Shown piece after piece: positions 21,289 to 28,290 of a stretch of DNA of 30,108 nt (the first letter of the stretch is position 1; each line of letters opens with the position of its first letter). The DNA lies in contig JAUYPR010000054.1 in NCBI GenBank assembly GCA_030695785.1, positions 1 through 30,108 on the forward strand, written 5' to 3'. Both the position numbers and the translations under genes were made by a program. The notes beneath the pieces were generated by a model that did no database searches, had not been told where the DNA came from, and saw only the letters and a list, made by a program, of their open reading frames with translations. Origin of the DNA: a bacterium (lineage in GTDB: Bacteria; Patescibacteriota; Microgenomatia; JAUYPR01).

Positions 21289-22911
21289 TTACTTCTGTTG
21301 CGGTTCGATGAGCTCTTCGGTCAGCCTCAGGGTCTTACGCCAACCGGTCAACCGCCGAAAGAGCGCGAGAAATTCACGTAGCTCCTCAACCCGAAGGATC
21401 CACACAAGTAGCAGGTAGATTCCTAACCCAACGATACTGACTGATGCCGTCAGGTAAATAAGGTTAATGGTTCTCGTCGTATCAAAGACCACCAAGTCAA
21501 GCTGCTTCATGAGAATCCGAAGTCCGAACGCCATCATGCTCCCCGCCACAGCAATCTTTAATGTCGGTCCGATGAGCTTTTGATAATCAAACCCCCCCAA
21601 TACTCGGTCGAGTGCGATGAACAACAAGGACGCATTCACTATGCTGCCAAGGGAAAATGCTAAGGCCAGCCCATCCACATTCCAGCCAAACCAAAACACC
21701 AGCGCGAAACTGGCAACCACGGTCGTCAGGGTTGAAAACCCAATAATTTTTAATGGGGTTATAGGATTGTGCATGGCATAAAAACAGCGGCTGAATAAAA
21801 GAACCAGCGCTTGTGCGAACAAACTTACACTAAAAAGCGACAGTGTTTGCCCGGTTAACACGGTTGCTTCCCATGGAAATGTTTTGGCTCCGTAGACCAA
21901 GCGGGTAATAGGGATACGGAGCGCAATGAGCATGGCCGCAACCGGGACGATAAAAAACAAAATCTGTCGAATCCCATGCACCACAATGTCTTGAAACATG
22001 CCCATGTCTTTTTTCGCATACGCACTTGACAAAGAAGGCAGTGCTGCTTGCGCAATGGATAAGCCAAAGAGCCCAACTGGCACGCCTTGCAAAATGAACG
22101 CGATGTTGTACACCGTGTAACTTCCAATGGCAACCAAGCTTGCGATTGGCACCATGACTACATCAGCAAAACGCATCATGATTGCTGTAACCACGCGCGG
22201 AATCATGAGCCGGAGTGTCTCGCGGAAACCCGGGTCAGTGATGTTCCACAGAAACTCATAACGAAAACCCAGTCTCCATACCAAGGGAATCTGGATAAGG
22301 AGATGGAAAAACGCACCCATAACCACGCCCAACGCAGGACCGTAAATTCCGAATTCCGAAGAAAACAACACAATGCCCAAAATAATGGCGACATTGTACA
22401 CAACAGATGCAACAGCCGGAAGAAAAAATCGTTGAAACGAATGCAAGATTCCGGTCAGAAACGCCGACAGGACAAAAAAGACTTGCGCCAAAAGCAAAAG
22501 TCGTGTGAGATTCCCAAATAAGACCGGTGTCTCTGGATAATCGCCAACATACCCAACCAGCAAAAGGTGCGCAAGACTCGGCGCAACAATACCGAGCACC
22601 AGCGCCACCACAAGGAAAGCGCACAGAAAGACGGATAAGAGGCTGTTCGCGTAGCGAAACGCGCTCTCTTTTTGGTCGTTTGAAAGATAACTCGTAAACA
22701 CGGGGATGAACGAAACCGATAACGCCCCAAAGATGAAAATATCGAACAGCGTGTCGGGAATCAGAAACGAGGCGCGGTACACATCGCTTTCGAGCGTGCG
22801 GTCAAAAATGCTGACCAATAATCGTTCGCGCACAATCCCCAGAATGCGGCTTGCCAACATCATCAGCATAATGATCGTTGCGGCCGAGAGAATCTGCGGA
22901 TATTTTTTCAT
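21289..22911 (-). CDS. murJ: Lipid II flippase MurJ (MviN family)
   Basis: A 540-residue polytopic protein with about 14 membrane helices that flips peptidoglycan precursor lipid II across the membrane. The N-terminus (MLASRILGIVRERLLVSIFD) and the following SFIPVFTSYLS, LFGLSIAQAALPSLSSAYAK and QALVLLFSRCFYAMHNPITP are hallmarks of the MviN/MurJ family. The longer frame to 22938 is unlikely. A TATACT -10 box lies between its two extra ATG codons and ATG 22911, ending 7 bases before the latter, so MKKYPQILS is taken as the start with a leaderless mRNA. It diverges from rpsT and is co-transcribed with lepA. Confidence 0.94.
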   Translation of the reverse strand: MKKYPQILSAATIIMLMMLASRILGIVRERLLVSIFDRTLESDVYRASFLIPDTLFDIFIFGALSVSFIPVFTSYLSNDQKESAFRYANSLLSVFLCAFLVVALVLGIVAPSLAHLLLVGYVGDYPETPVLFGNLTRLLLLAQVFFVLSAFLTGILHSFQRFFLPAVASVVYNVAIILGIVLFSSEFGIYGPALGVVMGAFFHLLIQIPLVWRLGFRYEFLWNITDPGFRETLRLMIPRVVTAIMMRFADVVMVPIASLVAIGSYTVYNIAFILQGVPVGLFGLSIAQAALPSLSSAYAKKDMGMFQDIVVHGIRQILFFIVPVAAMLIALRIPITRLVYGAKTFPWEATVLTGQTLSLFSVSLFAQALVLLFSRCFYAMHNPITPLKIIGFSTLTTVVASFALVFWFGWNVDGLALAFSLGSIVNASLLFIALDRVLGGFDYQKLIGPTLKIAVAGSMMAFGLRILMKQLDLVVFDTTRTINLIYLTASVSIVGLGIYLLLVWILRVEELREFLALFRRLTGWRKTLRLTEELIEPQQK

Positions 22912-22918
22912 CTGCCTT

Positions 22919-22947
22919 AGTATACTCATTCCCCCCAATTGCGTCTA
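22919..22947 (-). promoter_or_regulatory. Promoter of murJ-lepA
   Basis: On the minus strand TAGACG (22942-22947, two mismatches), a 17-base spacer and TATACT (22919-22924), which ends 7 bases before ATG 22911. This decides the murJ start and predicts a leaderless transcript. Confidence 0.65.
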
Positions 22948-22988
22948 GAAGGAAACGTTCGTCTGGTGTAGAAGCTGTTATACTGGTG

Positions 22989-22994
22989 TATAAT
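22989..22994 (+). promoter_or_regulatory. -10 box of rpsT
   Basis: A perfect TATAAT ends 6 bases before the rpsT ATG at 23001. No convincing -35; a second extended -10 (TGT-TATACT, 22976-22984) lies just upstream and could give a slightly longer leader. Confidence 0.6.
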
Positions 22995-23000
22995 GACCGT

Positions 23001-23237
23001 ATGCCAATATTACGCTCGGCGATCAAAAAACTGAGACAAGATAGAAAACGCACGCAACACAACCGTGCAGTGAAAACGACCCTCAAGCATGCCCTGGACC
23101 GCGTCGTGTCGAAGCCGACCGCAAAAGATTTGTCGAGCGCGTTTTCACTTCTTGACCGCGCGGCAAAACGGCATCTCATCCACCCAAACAAAGCAGCCCG
23201 ACTAAAATCTCAGCTTGCGCGACGACCGACCAGTTAA
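23001..23237 (+). CDS. rpsT: 30S ribosomal protein S20
   Basis: A 78-residue basic helical protein that binds 16S rRNA at the bottom of the 30S body. The sequence SAIKKLRQDRKRTQHNRAVK, TTLKHALDRVV, and LLDRAAKRHLIHPNKAARLK with KSQLARR is diagnostic for S20. The frame extends upstream to 22878, but the TATAAT box 6 bases before ATG 23001 and the family start (MPILRSAIKK) fix the start. The PilN-like gene begins 3 bases after its stop with no promoter of its own visible, so the pilus-like genes may be read from the rpsT promoter. Confidence 0.95.
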   Translation: MPILRSAIKKLRQDRKRTQHNRAVKTTLKHALDRVVSKPTAKDLSSAFSLLDRAAKRHLIHPNKAARLKSQLARRPTS

Positions 23238-23240
23238 CCT

Positions 23241-23795
23241 ATGAAGCCTGCCCAGCCGCATGTGCGGATCAACCTCTTTGCCGTAACAAAGGCAAAAATT
23301 GAATTTGCCCGCGCAAGTGCATGGGCGCTCACATACGGCCGCCTCATTCTCATTCTCACTGAATTTTTAGTGATCGGCGTGTTTGCCATGCGGTTCAAAC
23401 TCGATGCGGATATTGCCGATGCATACGAGAAGCTCGAAGGGCAAAGAGGCATTGTTGCCTCGCTCGCAAAGATCGAACACCAGTTTCTTGATTTCCAAGG
23501 AACCGTGAACGACGCCGGAACCAAATTGGCAAATCAACACGATGCCGCATCCACGCTTTTTTCTTTCTACGAACAACTTCCACCAGGTATCACGCTCGAC
23601 ACCATCGCACTGGATGATAAAAACAATGTGCGTTTTCAAGGCAAAGCATCCTCTCAGCCATCGTTTACGACGTTGTATCAAATGCTTCAGACGTCCACAC
23701 TTTTGAGCAATGTTTCTATCGGCAACGTCTCGGCCAGCCGCGATGGCATCACATTTTCTGCGACCGCAGAACTGAAGGAGATACCTCAACCATGA
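23241..23795 (+). CDS. PilN-like type IV pilus assembly inner-membrane protein
   Basis: A 184-residue bitopic protein. A short cytoplasmic N-terminus carries the PilN-like VRINLFAV motif (the NLLP-type segment that contacts PilM). One membrane helix follows at about residues 34-50 (LILILTEFLVIGVFAMRF), then a coiled coil and a small alpha/beta domain (LPPGITLDTIALDDKNNVRF, FTTLYQMLQTS). PilN joins the cytoplasmic pilus machinery to PilO in the alignment complex. No pilM, pilB or pilin genes are in view. The stop overlaps the PilO-like start by 4 bases (ATGA). Confidence 0.75.
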   Translation: MKPAQPHVRINLFAVTKAKIEFARASAWALTYGRLILILTEFLVIGVFAMRFKLDADIADAYEKLEGQRGIVASLAKIEHQFLDFQGTVNDAGTKLANQHDAASTLFSFYEQLPPGITLDTIALDDKNNVRFQGKASSQPSFTTLYQMLQTSTLLSNVSIGNVSASRDGITFSATAELKEIPQP

Positions 23796-24463
23796 AGCTT
23801 CCGCACTTTCAGCCGAAAAGCGACCTCTACGATAAACGGCTCAAGCCGATGCTCAATTCAAAAACCGGCCGCTCATATACAGAACTCGGGTTGACTTTTT
23901 TGGCCCTGTTGGTGTTTGGCTGGTTTGCCATCCGCCCCACATTGCTGACTATCTTTACCCTGCGTCGGGAATATCAAGCGCTCAAAGAAGTCACCGATTC
24001 GTTTCAAGCAAAAATCGATGCGTTGTCACGCGCGCAAACCATTCTGACACAAGCCGAAACACTTGGACAAAACGCCCTGCTTGCCCAAGCCATTCCTCCG
24101 GATCCGGATGTCGGACGCACGGCTTTGACCATTGAACGCATTGCCACGAAAAACCGCGTGCGGCTCCAAAGCATTCGGCTGGATCGCGCCGTCTATGCAT
24201 TTCCAAAACCGGATGAGGACGTGACGATGACGACACAAGATTTAACATACACCCTCACTGCCGTGGGTCCAGAACGGCAACTCTTGGCGTTTACGAAAGA
24301 CCTTCATACCGCACGCCGCTTGTTCGTGATCTCCACGATGACCATTTCTTCATCGACGCTCCAGCTTTCCATCCGCACACCTTCGCGCGTTCCAAAAACT
24401 GACGACGCGAGCGGGCAGGGACAAAAAGCGCCGGAGCAGAAAGGGCAAATTTTGGAGAAATAA
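23792..24463 (+). CDS. PilO-like type IV pilus assembly protein
   Basis: A 223-residue bitopic protein with one membrane helix at about 31-50 (ELGLTFLALLVFGWFAIRPT). A coiled coil (TLRREYQALKEVTDSFQAKI DALSRAQTIL) and a PilO/GspM-like ferredoxin-type domain follow (VGRTALTIERIATKNRVRLQ, AVGPERQLLAFTKDLHTARR LFVISTMTI). The tail is a Gln/Lys-rich, probably disordered extension. It pairs with the PilN-like protein, with which translation is coupled. The assignment rests on architecture and gene order more than on sharp motifs. Confidence 0.72.
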   Translation: MKLPHFQPKSDLYDKRLKPMLNSKTGRSYTELGLTFLALLVFGWFAIRPTLLTIFTLRREYQALKEVTDSFQAKIDALSRAQTILTQAETLGQNALLAQAIPPDPDVGRTALTIERIATKNRVRLQSIRLDRAVYAFPKPDEDVTMTTQDLTYTLTAVGPERQLLAFTKDLHTARRLFVISTMTISSSTLQLSIRTPSRVPKTDDASGQGQKAPEQKGQILEK

Positions 24464-24464
24464 T

Positions 24465-24794
24465 ATGAGGCTTATGAACCGCACCATCATCTTGCTTGGA
24501 ATAACGGTCTTCACCATGGTTGTGTGGATTGGGGTGGAAGTGTTTTTGGCGCAAAAAAAAGAGATTGTCCGTCCCATCGCGGAAAAAGCCGCGCCGTTTT
24601 CAACCGACATCAAGGCAGATGTATTAAAAAAACTGCAGGAGCGACCGACGTTTGAGGAATATACGCCCAGTACAACACCTGTCACGAATCCGACACCAAC
24701 CCCTTCGACAGGCTCAGGGCCTTCGGCCCCACAACCAACTTCTTCACCCTCTGCAAGTCCACCTCCCCAAGGCACCCCATCCGCAGGGTTGTAG
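24465..24794 (+). CDS. Small membrane-anchored protein with a Pro/Ser/Thr-rich tail
   Basis: A 109-residue protein with an N-terminal membrane helix (about residues 6-28, TIILLGITVFTMVVWIGVEV) and a short helical stretch (KADVLKKLQERPTFEEY). A proline/serine/threonine-rich tail carries a palindromic DNA repeat (encoding PSTGSGPSAP). It follows the PilO-like gene after one base, so it sits where pilP would be, but no PilP domain is seen. The ATG at 24474 is an alternative start. Function unknown, perhaps an accessory of the pilus-like complex. Confidence 0.65.
   Translation: MRLMNRTIILLGITVFTMVVWIGVEVFLAQKKEIVRPIAEKAAPFSTDIKADVLKKLQERPTFEEYTPSTTPVTNPTPTPSTGSGPSAPQPTSSPSASPPPQGTPSAGL
24701..24730. 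repeat. Palindromic repeat inside the proline-rich ORF
   Basis: A segment with GGGCC-TTC-GGCCC at its core (24717-24729), preceded by CTTCGACAGGCTCAGGG. The latter resembles short palindromic repeats dispersed in many environmental bacterial genomes, often recognisable in frame as STGSG- or PEPVEG-like peptides. Here it is read as PSTGSGPSAP. Confidence 0.5.
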
Positions 24795-24806
24795 GGTTCT
24801 CAAGGC

Positions 24807-24815
24807 TGATAGAAT
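24807..24815 (+). promoter_or_regulatory. Extended -10 promoter of the fibronectin-type surface protein gene
   Basis: TGA-TAGAAT, ending 15 bases before the ATG at 24831; no clear -35. The predicted leader is about 8 bases. Confidence 0.4.
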
Positions 24816-24830
24816 GAACATAGTCTGCCA

Positions 24831-26087
24831 ATGAAACAAAAGACGATTCCGACTTTGCTTGCCCTGCTCATTATTGTGGGCGGGCTGGTTGCGGGCACGA
24901 TCTTGACCCAAGGAGTCCAATTCCTGACGTCACGCGCTTCACCTCCCCACAAACCTTCAAGTGTGAAACTCACCAATCTTTCCGACCGAAGCATCAGTAT
25001 TGCCTGGACAACTGATGCGGACACAACCGGCTTTATCCGCTATGGAAAAACAAAAGAGCGCATGGAAACGACCGCGCTGGATGATGCGCGGAGCCAGACG
25101 GCAGGCACAACACATCACATCACCCTGAAAAATCTTGAGGCTGGGACGGCATATTTCTATGGTATTGGTGCGAATGATGAGGTTGTGGACAACAACGGAA
25201 CACCGTTTACGTTCACCACTGCACCGCCGCTTGCCGAATCCCCGCCGCAACGACCAATTCTCCAGGGAAAAATCCTTGGCGTCGATGGAAAGGGGGTCGA
25301 GGGTTCGTTGGTGTTTTTGACGCTTGATGCAACAACACTCTCAGCCCTCACCTCTGCCTCGGGTCGGTGGAGCATTCCGCTCACGGATAAACGGACGGCC
25401 GACGGACGCGCCTTTCTCTCCTTCCCGCCAAAACAAAATCCGGTGGATATCTTTGTACAAACCGGGAAAGGAGACAGCGCAAGTGCAACATGGAATGTAA
25501 CGTTTGCGGATGACACCACTGTTCCGGATATCAAACTTGGCGAAGAGCAAAAATTTGGGGACGCGGGTGCGGCTCGCCAAGCTGATGTGACCGTCAATCT
25601 GCGCGACAACGATAAACTCGCAACCAGTTCCCCAACATTTTCCGGAACCGGAAAAGCGGGAGATAGCCTCACCGTCACCGTTGAATCAGACAACCCGCAA
25701 ACAGCGACCATCATCGTCAACCCCGATGGCAGTTGGAACTTCACGCCGTCGGCTCAATTAACTCCAGGACAACACACGCTCACTATTCGCACGCCCAGCG
25801 GCGAAACCATCACGCGCACGTTTACTGTAGCCGGAACTGCGCCGTCGCCCTCACCTTTGCCTGCGCCATCACCTTCGCCTACACCATCTCCCACGCCCAA
25901 ACCCTCTCCATCCCCAACACCGCGACCCACCCCAAGCGCGACGCCGAGCGCAACCACTGTTCCTGTCGGTGGTGGTCTTCCTGATACCGCAAGCTTCAAT
26001 CCAATCGCCTGGATGCTGCTTCTCGGGATCATCTTGGTTGGTGGAGGGCTGGTGAGTTCCTTCCGATCTCAACCGTCGTCGCGATAG
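24831..26087 (+). CDS. Membrane-anchored surface protein with Fn3 and Ig-like domains and an LPDTA sorting-like C-terminus
   Basis: A 418-residue exported protein. An N-terminal signal/anchor helix (about 5-27) precedes a fibronectin type III-like domain (about 42-132, SSVKLTNLSDRSISIAWTTD, ITLKNLEAGTAYFYGIGAND) of the purple-acid-phosphatase N-terminal kind. A carboxypeptidase-regulatory-like beta domain follows (about 145-235, ILGVDGKGVEGSLVFLTLDA), then a bacterial Ig-like domain (about 265-335, FSGTGKAGDSLTVTVESDNP, NPDGSWNFTPSAQLTPGQHT). A Pro/Ser/Thr linker leads to LPDTA, a membrane helix and a basic tail (RSQPSSR), arranged like a sortase substrate but with Ala for Gly. It is likely displayed at the cell surface, possibly linked to the pilus-like genes upstream. 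No enzymatic motif. Confidence 0.75.
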   Translation: MKQKTIPTLLALLIIVGGLVAGTILTQGVQFLTSRASPPHKPSSVKLTNLSDRSISIAWTTDADTTGFIRYGKTKERMETTALDDARSQTAGTTHHITLKNLEAGTAYFYGIGANDEVVDNNGTPFTFTTAPPLAESPPQRPILQGKILGVDGKGVEGSLVFLTLDATTLSALTSASGRWSIPLTDKRTADGRAFLSFPPKQNPVDIFVQTGKGDSASATWNVTFADDTTVPDIKLGEEQKFGDAGAARQADVTVNLRDNDKLATSSPTFSGTGKAGDSLTVTVESDNPQTATIIVNPDGSWNFTPSAQLTPGQHTLTIRTPSGETITRTFTVAGTAPSPSPLPAPSPSPTPSPTPKPSPSPTPRPTPSATPSATTVPVGGGLPDTASFNPIAWMLLLGIILVGGGLVSSFRSQPSSR

Positions 26088-26138
26088 AAAAAGAAAAGAA
26101 TAGACCACGCTTTTGACGATGATCTAGATTTATCAATC

Positions 26139-27317
26139 TCATTTCGCTGATGGAGTAGCGCTCTGGGTAGCGACGCCGTCCAGAGGACGGTCGGCCTCTG
26201 GCCGAGGGGTTAGCTGCACGTACGAGGGGGTGGTCAACACCATCGCTACCCACGCATGGATTTCATCCCATTTCCCGCTTCCAACCCGAGGGAGAAGCAC
26301 CCATTGACCTCTATACTGTTGAATCGGCGGGTTGACTAATAAAGCATCCGGACTTTCGTCTTCAAGGACATAGGCGCGCAATGTGCTTTCCCGAATGCGT
26401 CGGGCAAGTTTGTAAAACTCCCCCAGTTTATCGGGCTCGATGTCGGTATCTATACTCTCCCCAAAAGTATCCAGCAATCCCTTTACACGGCCGGGCTGGA
26501 GAAGAATACTCGCGGATAAGATTTTTTTCTGCACTGCTTCCAGTACTTCCTGTTGCCGACGGGTACGGCCAAAATCAGTTCCCTCACCGTTCGTGCCCAT
26601 GCGGGAACGGACAAACTTCAGCGCGGTTGCCCCATCCATTTTTCTCTCTCCTTTGTCAAAGGAAATAGTTTCATACCGACAGCTATAGGTCGTATCGCCA
26701 GCACACGGATCATTTTCCTTGCCAGCAATCGGGTAGCGGGCGTCAACAAACGACCGCTCAACATCTATACTAATCCCGCCCATTTGATCTATCGCCCGCT
26801 CAAAAGCAGAGAAGTCAATGCGGAGTGTGAAGTGAATCGGCAGATTCAATACTTCTTCCACGATTGCATTCGCCAACACCAATCCGCCGCCTTTCCGCTT
26901 CACCTCTCCTAATGCGTACGCGGCATTCACACGGCTCCCACCATTGAGTGTCGGAATCCACAAATCCCGCGGCAGCGAAAACAATGCCACGTCATTCGTC
27001 GCAAGATCAATACTCGCAACCATAACGGTATCCGTCAAATTCGCGCCCTCATGGCTCCCACCTGCCGTACCCAAAAGCAGAATGTTCGTTCGGCCGTTGG
27101 TGTGTTCCAAATTGGGGGTCCCGGGAGACAACAATGAGATCATGACCGCCGGCACGCGGATGAGTGTCACAGCGCCGCGCCAGAGAAAGGGGGATACAAA
27201 AAGCAATAGAAGAACCACAAACGCCACGAACCATCCGCGCCGAGAAAGCGGGATGCGGCGAAAAAACGCGGTCGCCCGGCGGCGCAGCCTGGGGAATGGT
27301 CGGTCACCGACAGTCAC
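26139..27317 (-). CDS. LytR-CpsA-Psr (LCP) family envelope protein
   Basis: A 392-residue membrane-anchored enzyme of the family that transfers polymers from lipid carriers to peptidoglycan. One membrane helix lies at about residues 30-48. The LCP domain follows: TNILLLGTAGG, LTDTVMVASIDLATNDVALF, SLPRDLWIPTLNGGSRVNAA YALG, and the pyrophosphate-binding RSRMGTNGEGTDFGRTRRQQ stretch with its conserved arginines. A C-terminal extension (YRGQWVLLPRVGSGKWDEIH) and a tail carrying a palindromic DNA repeat (PRPEADRP) end the protein. The start is GTG 27317, overlapping the tpiA end by 14 bases. It converges with the Fn3 gene. Confidence 0.9.
   Translation of the reverse strand: MTVGDRPFPRLRRRATAFFRRIPLSRRGWFVAFVVLLLLFVSPFLWRGAVTLIRVPAVMISLLSPGTPNLEHTNGRTNILLLGTAGGSHEGANLTDTVMVASIDLATNDVALFSLPRDLWIPTLNGGSRVNAAYALGEVKRKGGGLVLANAIVEEVLNLPIHFTLRIDFSAFERAIDQMGGISIDVERSFVDARYPIAGKENDPCAGDTTYSCRYETISFDKGERKMDGATALKFVRSRMGTNGEGTDFGRTRRQQEVLEAVQKKILSASILLQPGRVKGLLDTFGESIDTDIEPDKLGEFYKLARRIRESTLRAYVLEDESPDALLVNPPIQQYRGQWVLLPRVGSGKWDEIHAWVAMVLTTPSYVQLTPRPEADRPLDGVATQSATPSAK
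26177..26207 (-). repeat. Palindromic coding repeat, copy 2
   Basis: A 31-base stretch with TCGGCC-TCT-GGCCGA at its core, in frame in the LCP gene where it encodes PRPEADRP. It matches 9583-9613 at about 24 positions. A second palindrome (CCGTCC-AGA-GGACGG) adjoins it. Confidence 0.6.
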
Positions 27318-27999
27318 GGATAATCTCCAAAAATGACGCCGGTTCTAGACTCGCGTGCCCGACCACGACACCTGCAATGGTCGCATTTCCGATGATTCCG
27401 GGGAGAGTGGCTGTGTCAACACTTCCACCATAATACAGCACAATCGTTCGGCGCGGAAGCAGACGATCCAGGCTCGAGGCAACGACGTCAATCGAATCTA
27501 TCGTTTGCTTTACAGACGCTGGGGTTGGGTTATTCGTGCTAATCATGGACGCGGGTTCATATACGAGCGTGGGGTGAGCCGATAACTCATTCGTCAGCAT
27601 GGAAACTTCACTTGGCTGCTCAAAAAACACCAAAGGCAAAATGGTGTGTTCACGGCAACGCACAATTTGCGCCTGCATGGTTTCTATGGTTTCCCCGTGC
27701 TCGGCCTTGCGTTCACTATGCCCGACCAAACAAAGCTCAAGCCCCTCCGGAAGCTGATCCACCGTCACGTCACCTGTATGTGCACCCGAGGGTGTTGGGT
27801 CAATGGTTTGCACGCCAAACCGCAGAAAATATCCGCGTTTCTTCGCCCGCTCCATCATAGGAATAAGGGATGGAAACGGCGGGCAAACAGTGACGCGGTC
27901 CACTAACCGCAACTGCGGTCCAACCGCATCCAACCATACAAGCGCTTCCTCCGCGGTGAGGTTCGCCTTCCAATTGGCAACGACGTGTATGCGACGCAT
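27304..27999 (-). CDS. tpiA: Triosephosphate isomerase, divergent
   Basis: Glycolytic enzyme interconverting dihydroxyacetone phosphate and glyceraldehyde 3-phosphate. It has 231 residues (usually about 250). Catalytic residues are in place: Asn and Lys in VVANWKAN (about residues 9-11), His in CLVGHSERK (about 91-95), Glu in LVYEPASMI (about 146), and phosphate-binding YYGGSV and VVVGHASLE. The flexible loop 6, normally EPVWAIGTG, reads EPASMISTN, so the hinge Trp and the IGTG tip are replaced. It starts 5 bases after the trxA stop and overlaps the LCP gene. The family is certain; altered loop dynamics are inferred. Confidence 0.93.
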   Translation of the reverse strand: MRRIHVVANWKANLTAEEALVWLDAVGPQLRLVDRVTVCPPFPSLIPMMERAKKRGYFLRFGVQTIDPTPSGAHTGDVTVDQLPEGLELCLVGHSERKAEHGETIETMQAQIVRCREHTILPLVFFEQPSEVSMLTNELSAHPTLVYEPASMISTNNPTPASVKQTIDSIDVVASSLDRLLPRRTIVLYYGGSVDTATLPGIIGNATIAGVVVGHASLEPASFLEIIRDCR

Positions 28000-28004
28000 G
28001 GAGA

Positions 28005-28271
28005 TTAGGTCAGGTGTTTTTGAATCTCAGCAACCAAGGCTTGTTTTGATTGCGCACCAATAAACCGGGCAACTTCCTGCCCGTCTTTTTCAAACACAAG
28101 GGTGGGGATGGAACTAATACCGTAACGGCTGGCAATCTCGGTTTGCGCATCCACATCGATCTCTTTGAGTGCAATCTTGCCCGAAAATTCTTTCAGAATT
28201 TCATCCATCGTCGGCTTCATTACTTTGCACGGTCCACACCAGTCAGCATAAAAGTCCAACAGAGTTAACAT
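28005..28271 (-). CDS. trxA: Thioredoxin, short form
   Basis: An 88-residue thiol-disulfide oxidoreductase. The active site FYADWCGPCKVMKP begins only eight residues from the start. The cis-proline loop YGISSIPTLVFEKDGQEVAR and the C-terminal helix are normal. Compared with typical thioredoxins (about 105 residues) the first strand and helix are missing. The ATG at 28271 is chosen because an extended -10 ends 10 bases before it. The longer frame upstream (to 28454) is antisense to the uvrD gene and not credible. It is followed closely by tpiA and the LCP gene. Confidence 0.9.
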   Translation of the reverse strand: MLTLLDFYADWCGPCKVMKPTMDEILKEFSGKIALKEIDVDAQTEIASRYGISSIPTLVFEKDGQEVARFIGAQSKQALVAEIQKHLT

Positions 28272-28290
28272 GGTAGAATTCATCATACCA
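28271..28290. promoter_or_regulatory. Symmetric bidirectional promoter between trxA and uvrD
   Basis: Only 18 bases separate the two ATG codons. Rightward, TGG-TAGAAT (28271-28279) and leftward, TGG-TATGAT (28282-28290) are both extended -10 boxes, each ending 10 bases before its gene. CATGGTA and TACCATG at the ends form an inverted repeat, so each promoter's TG overlaps the other gene's start codon. Confidence 0.6.
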
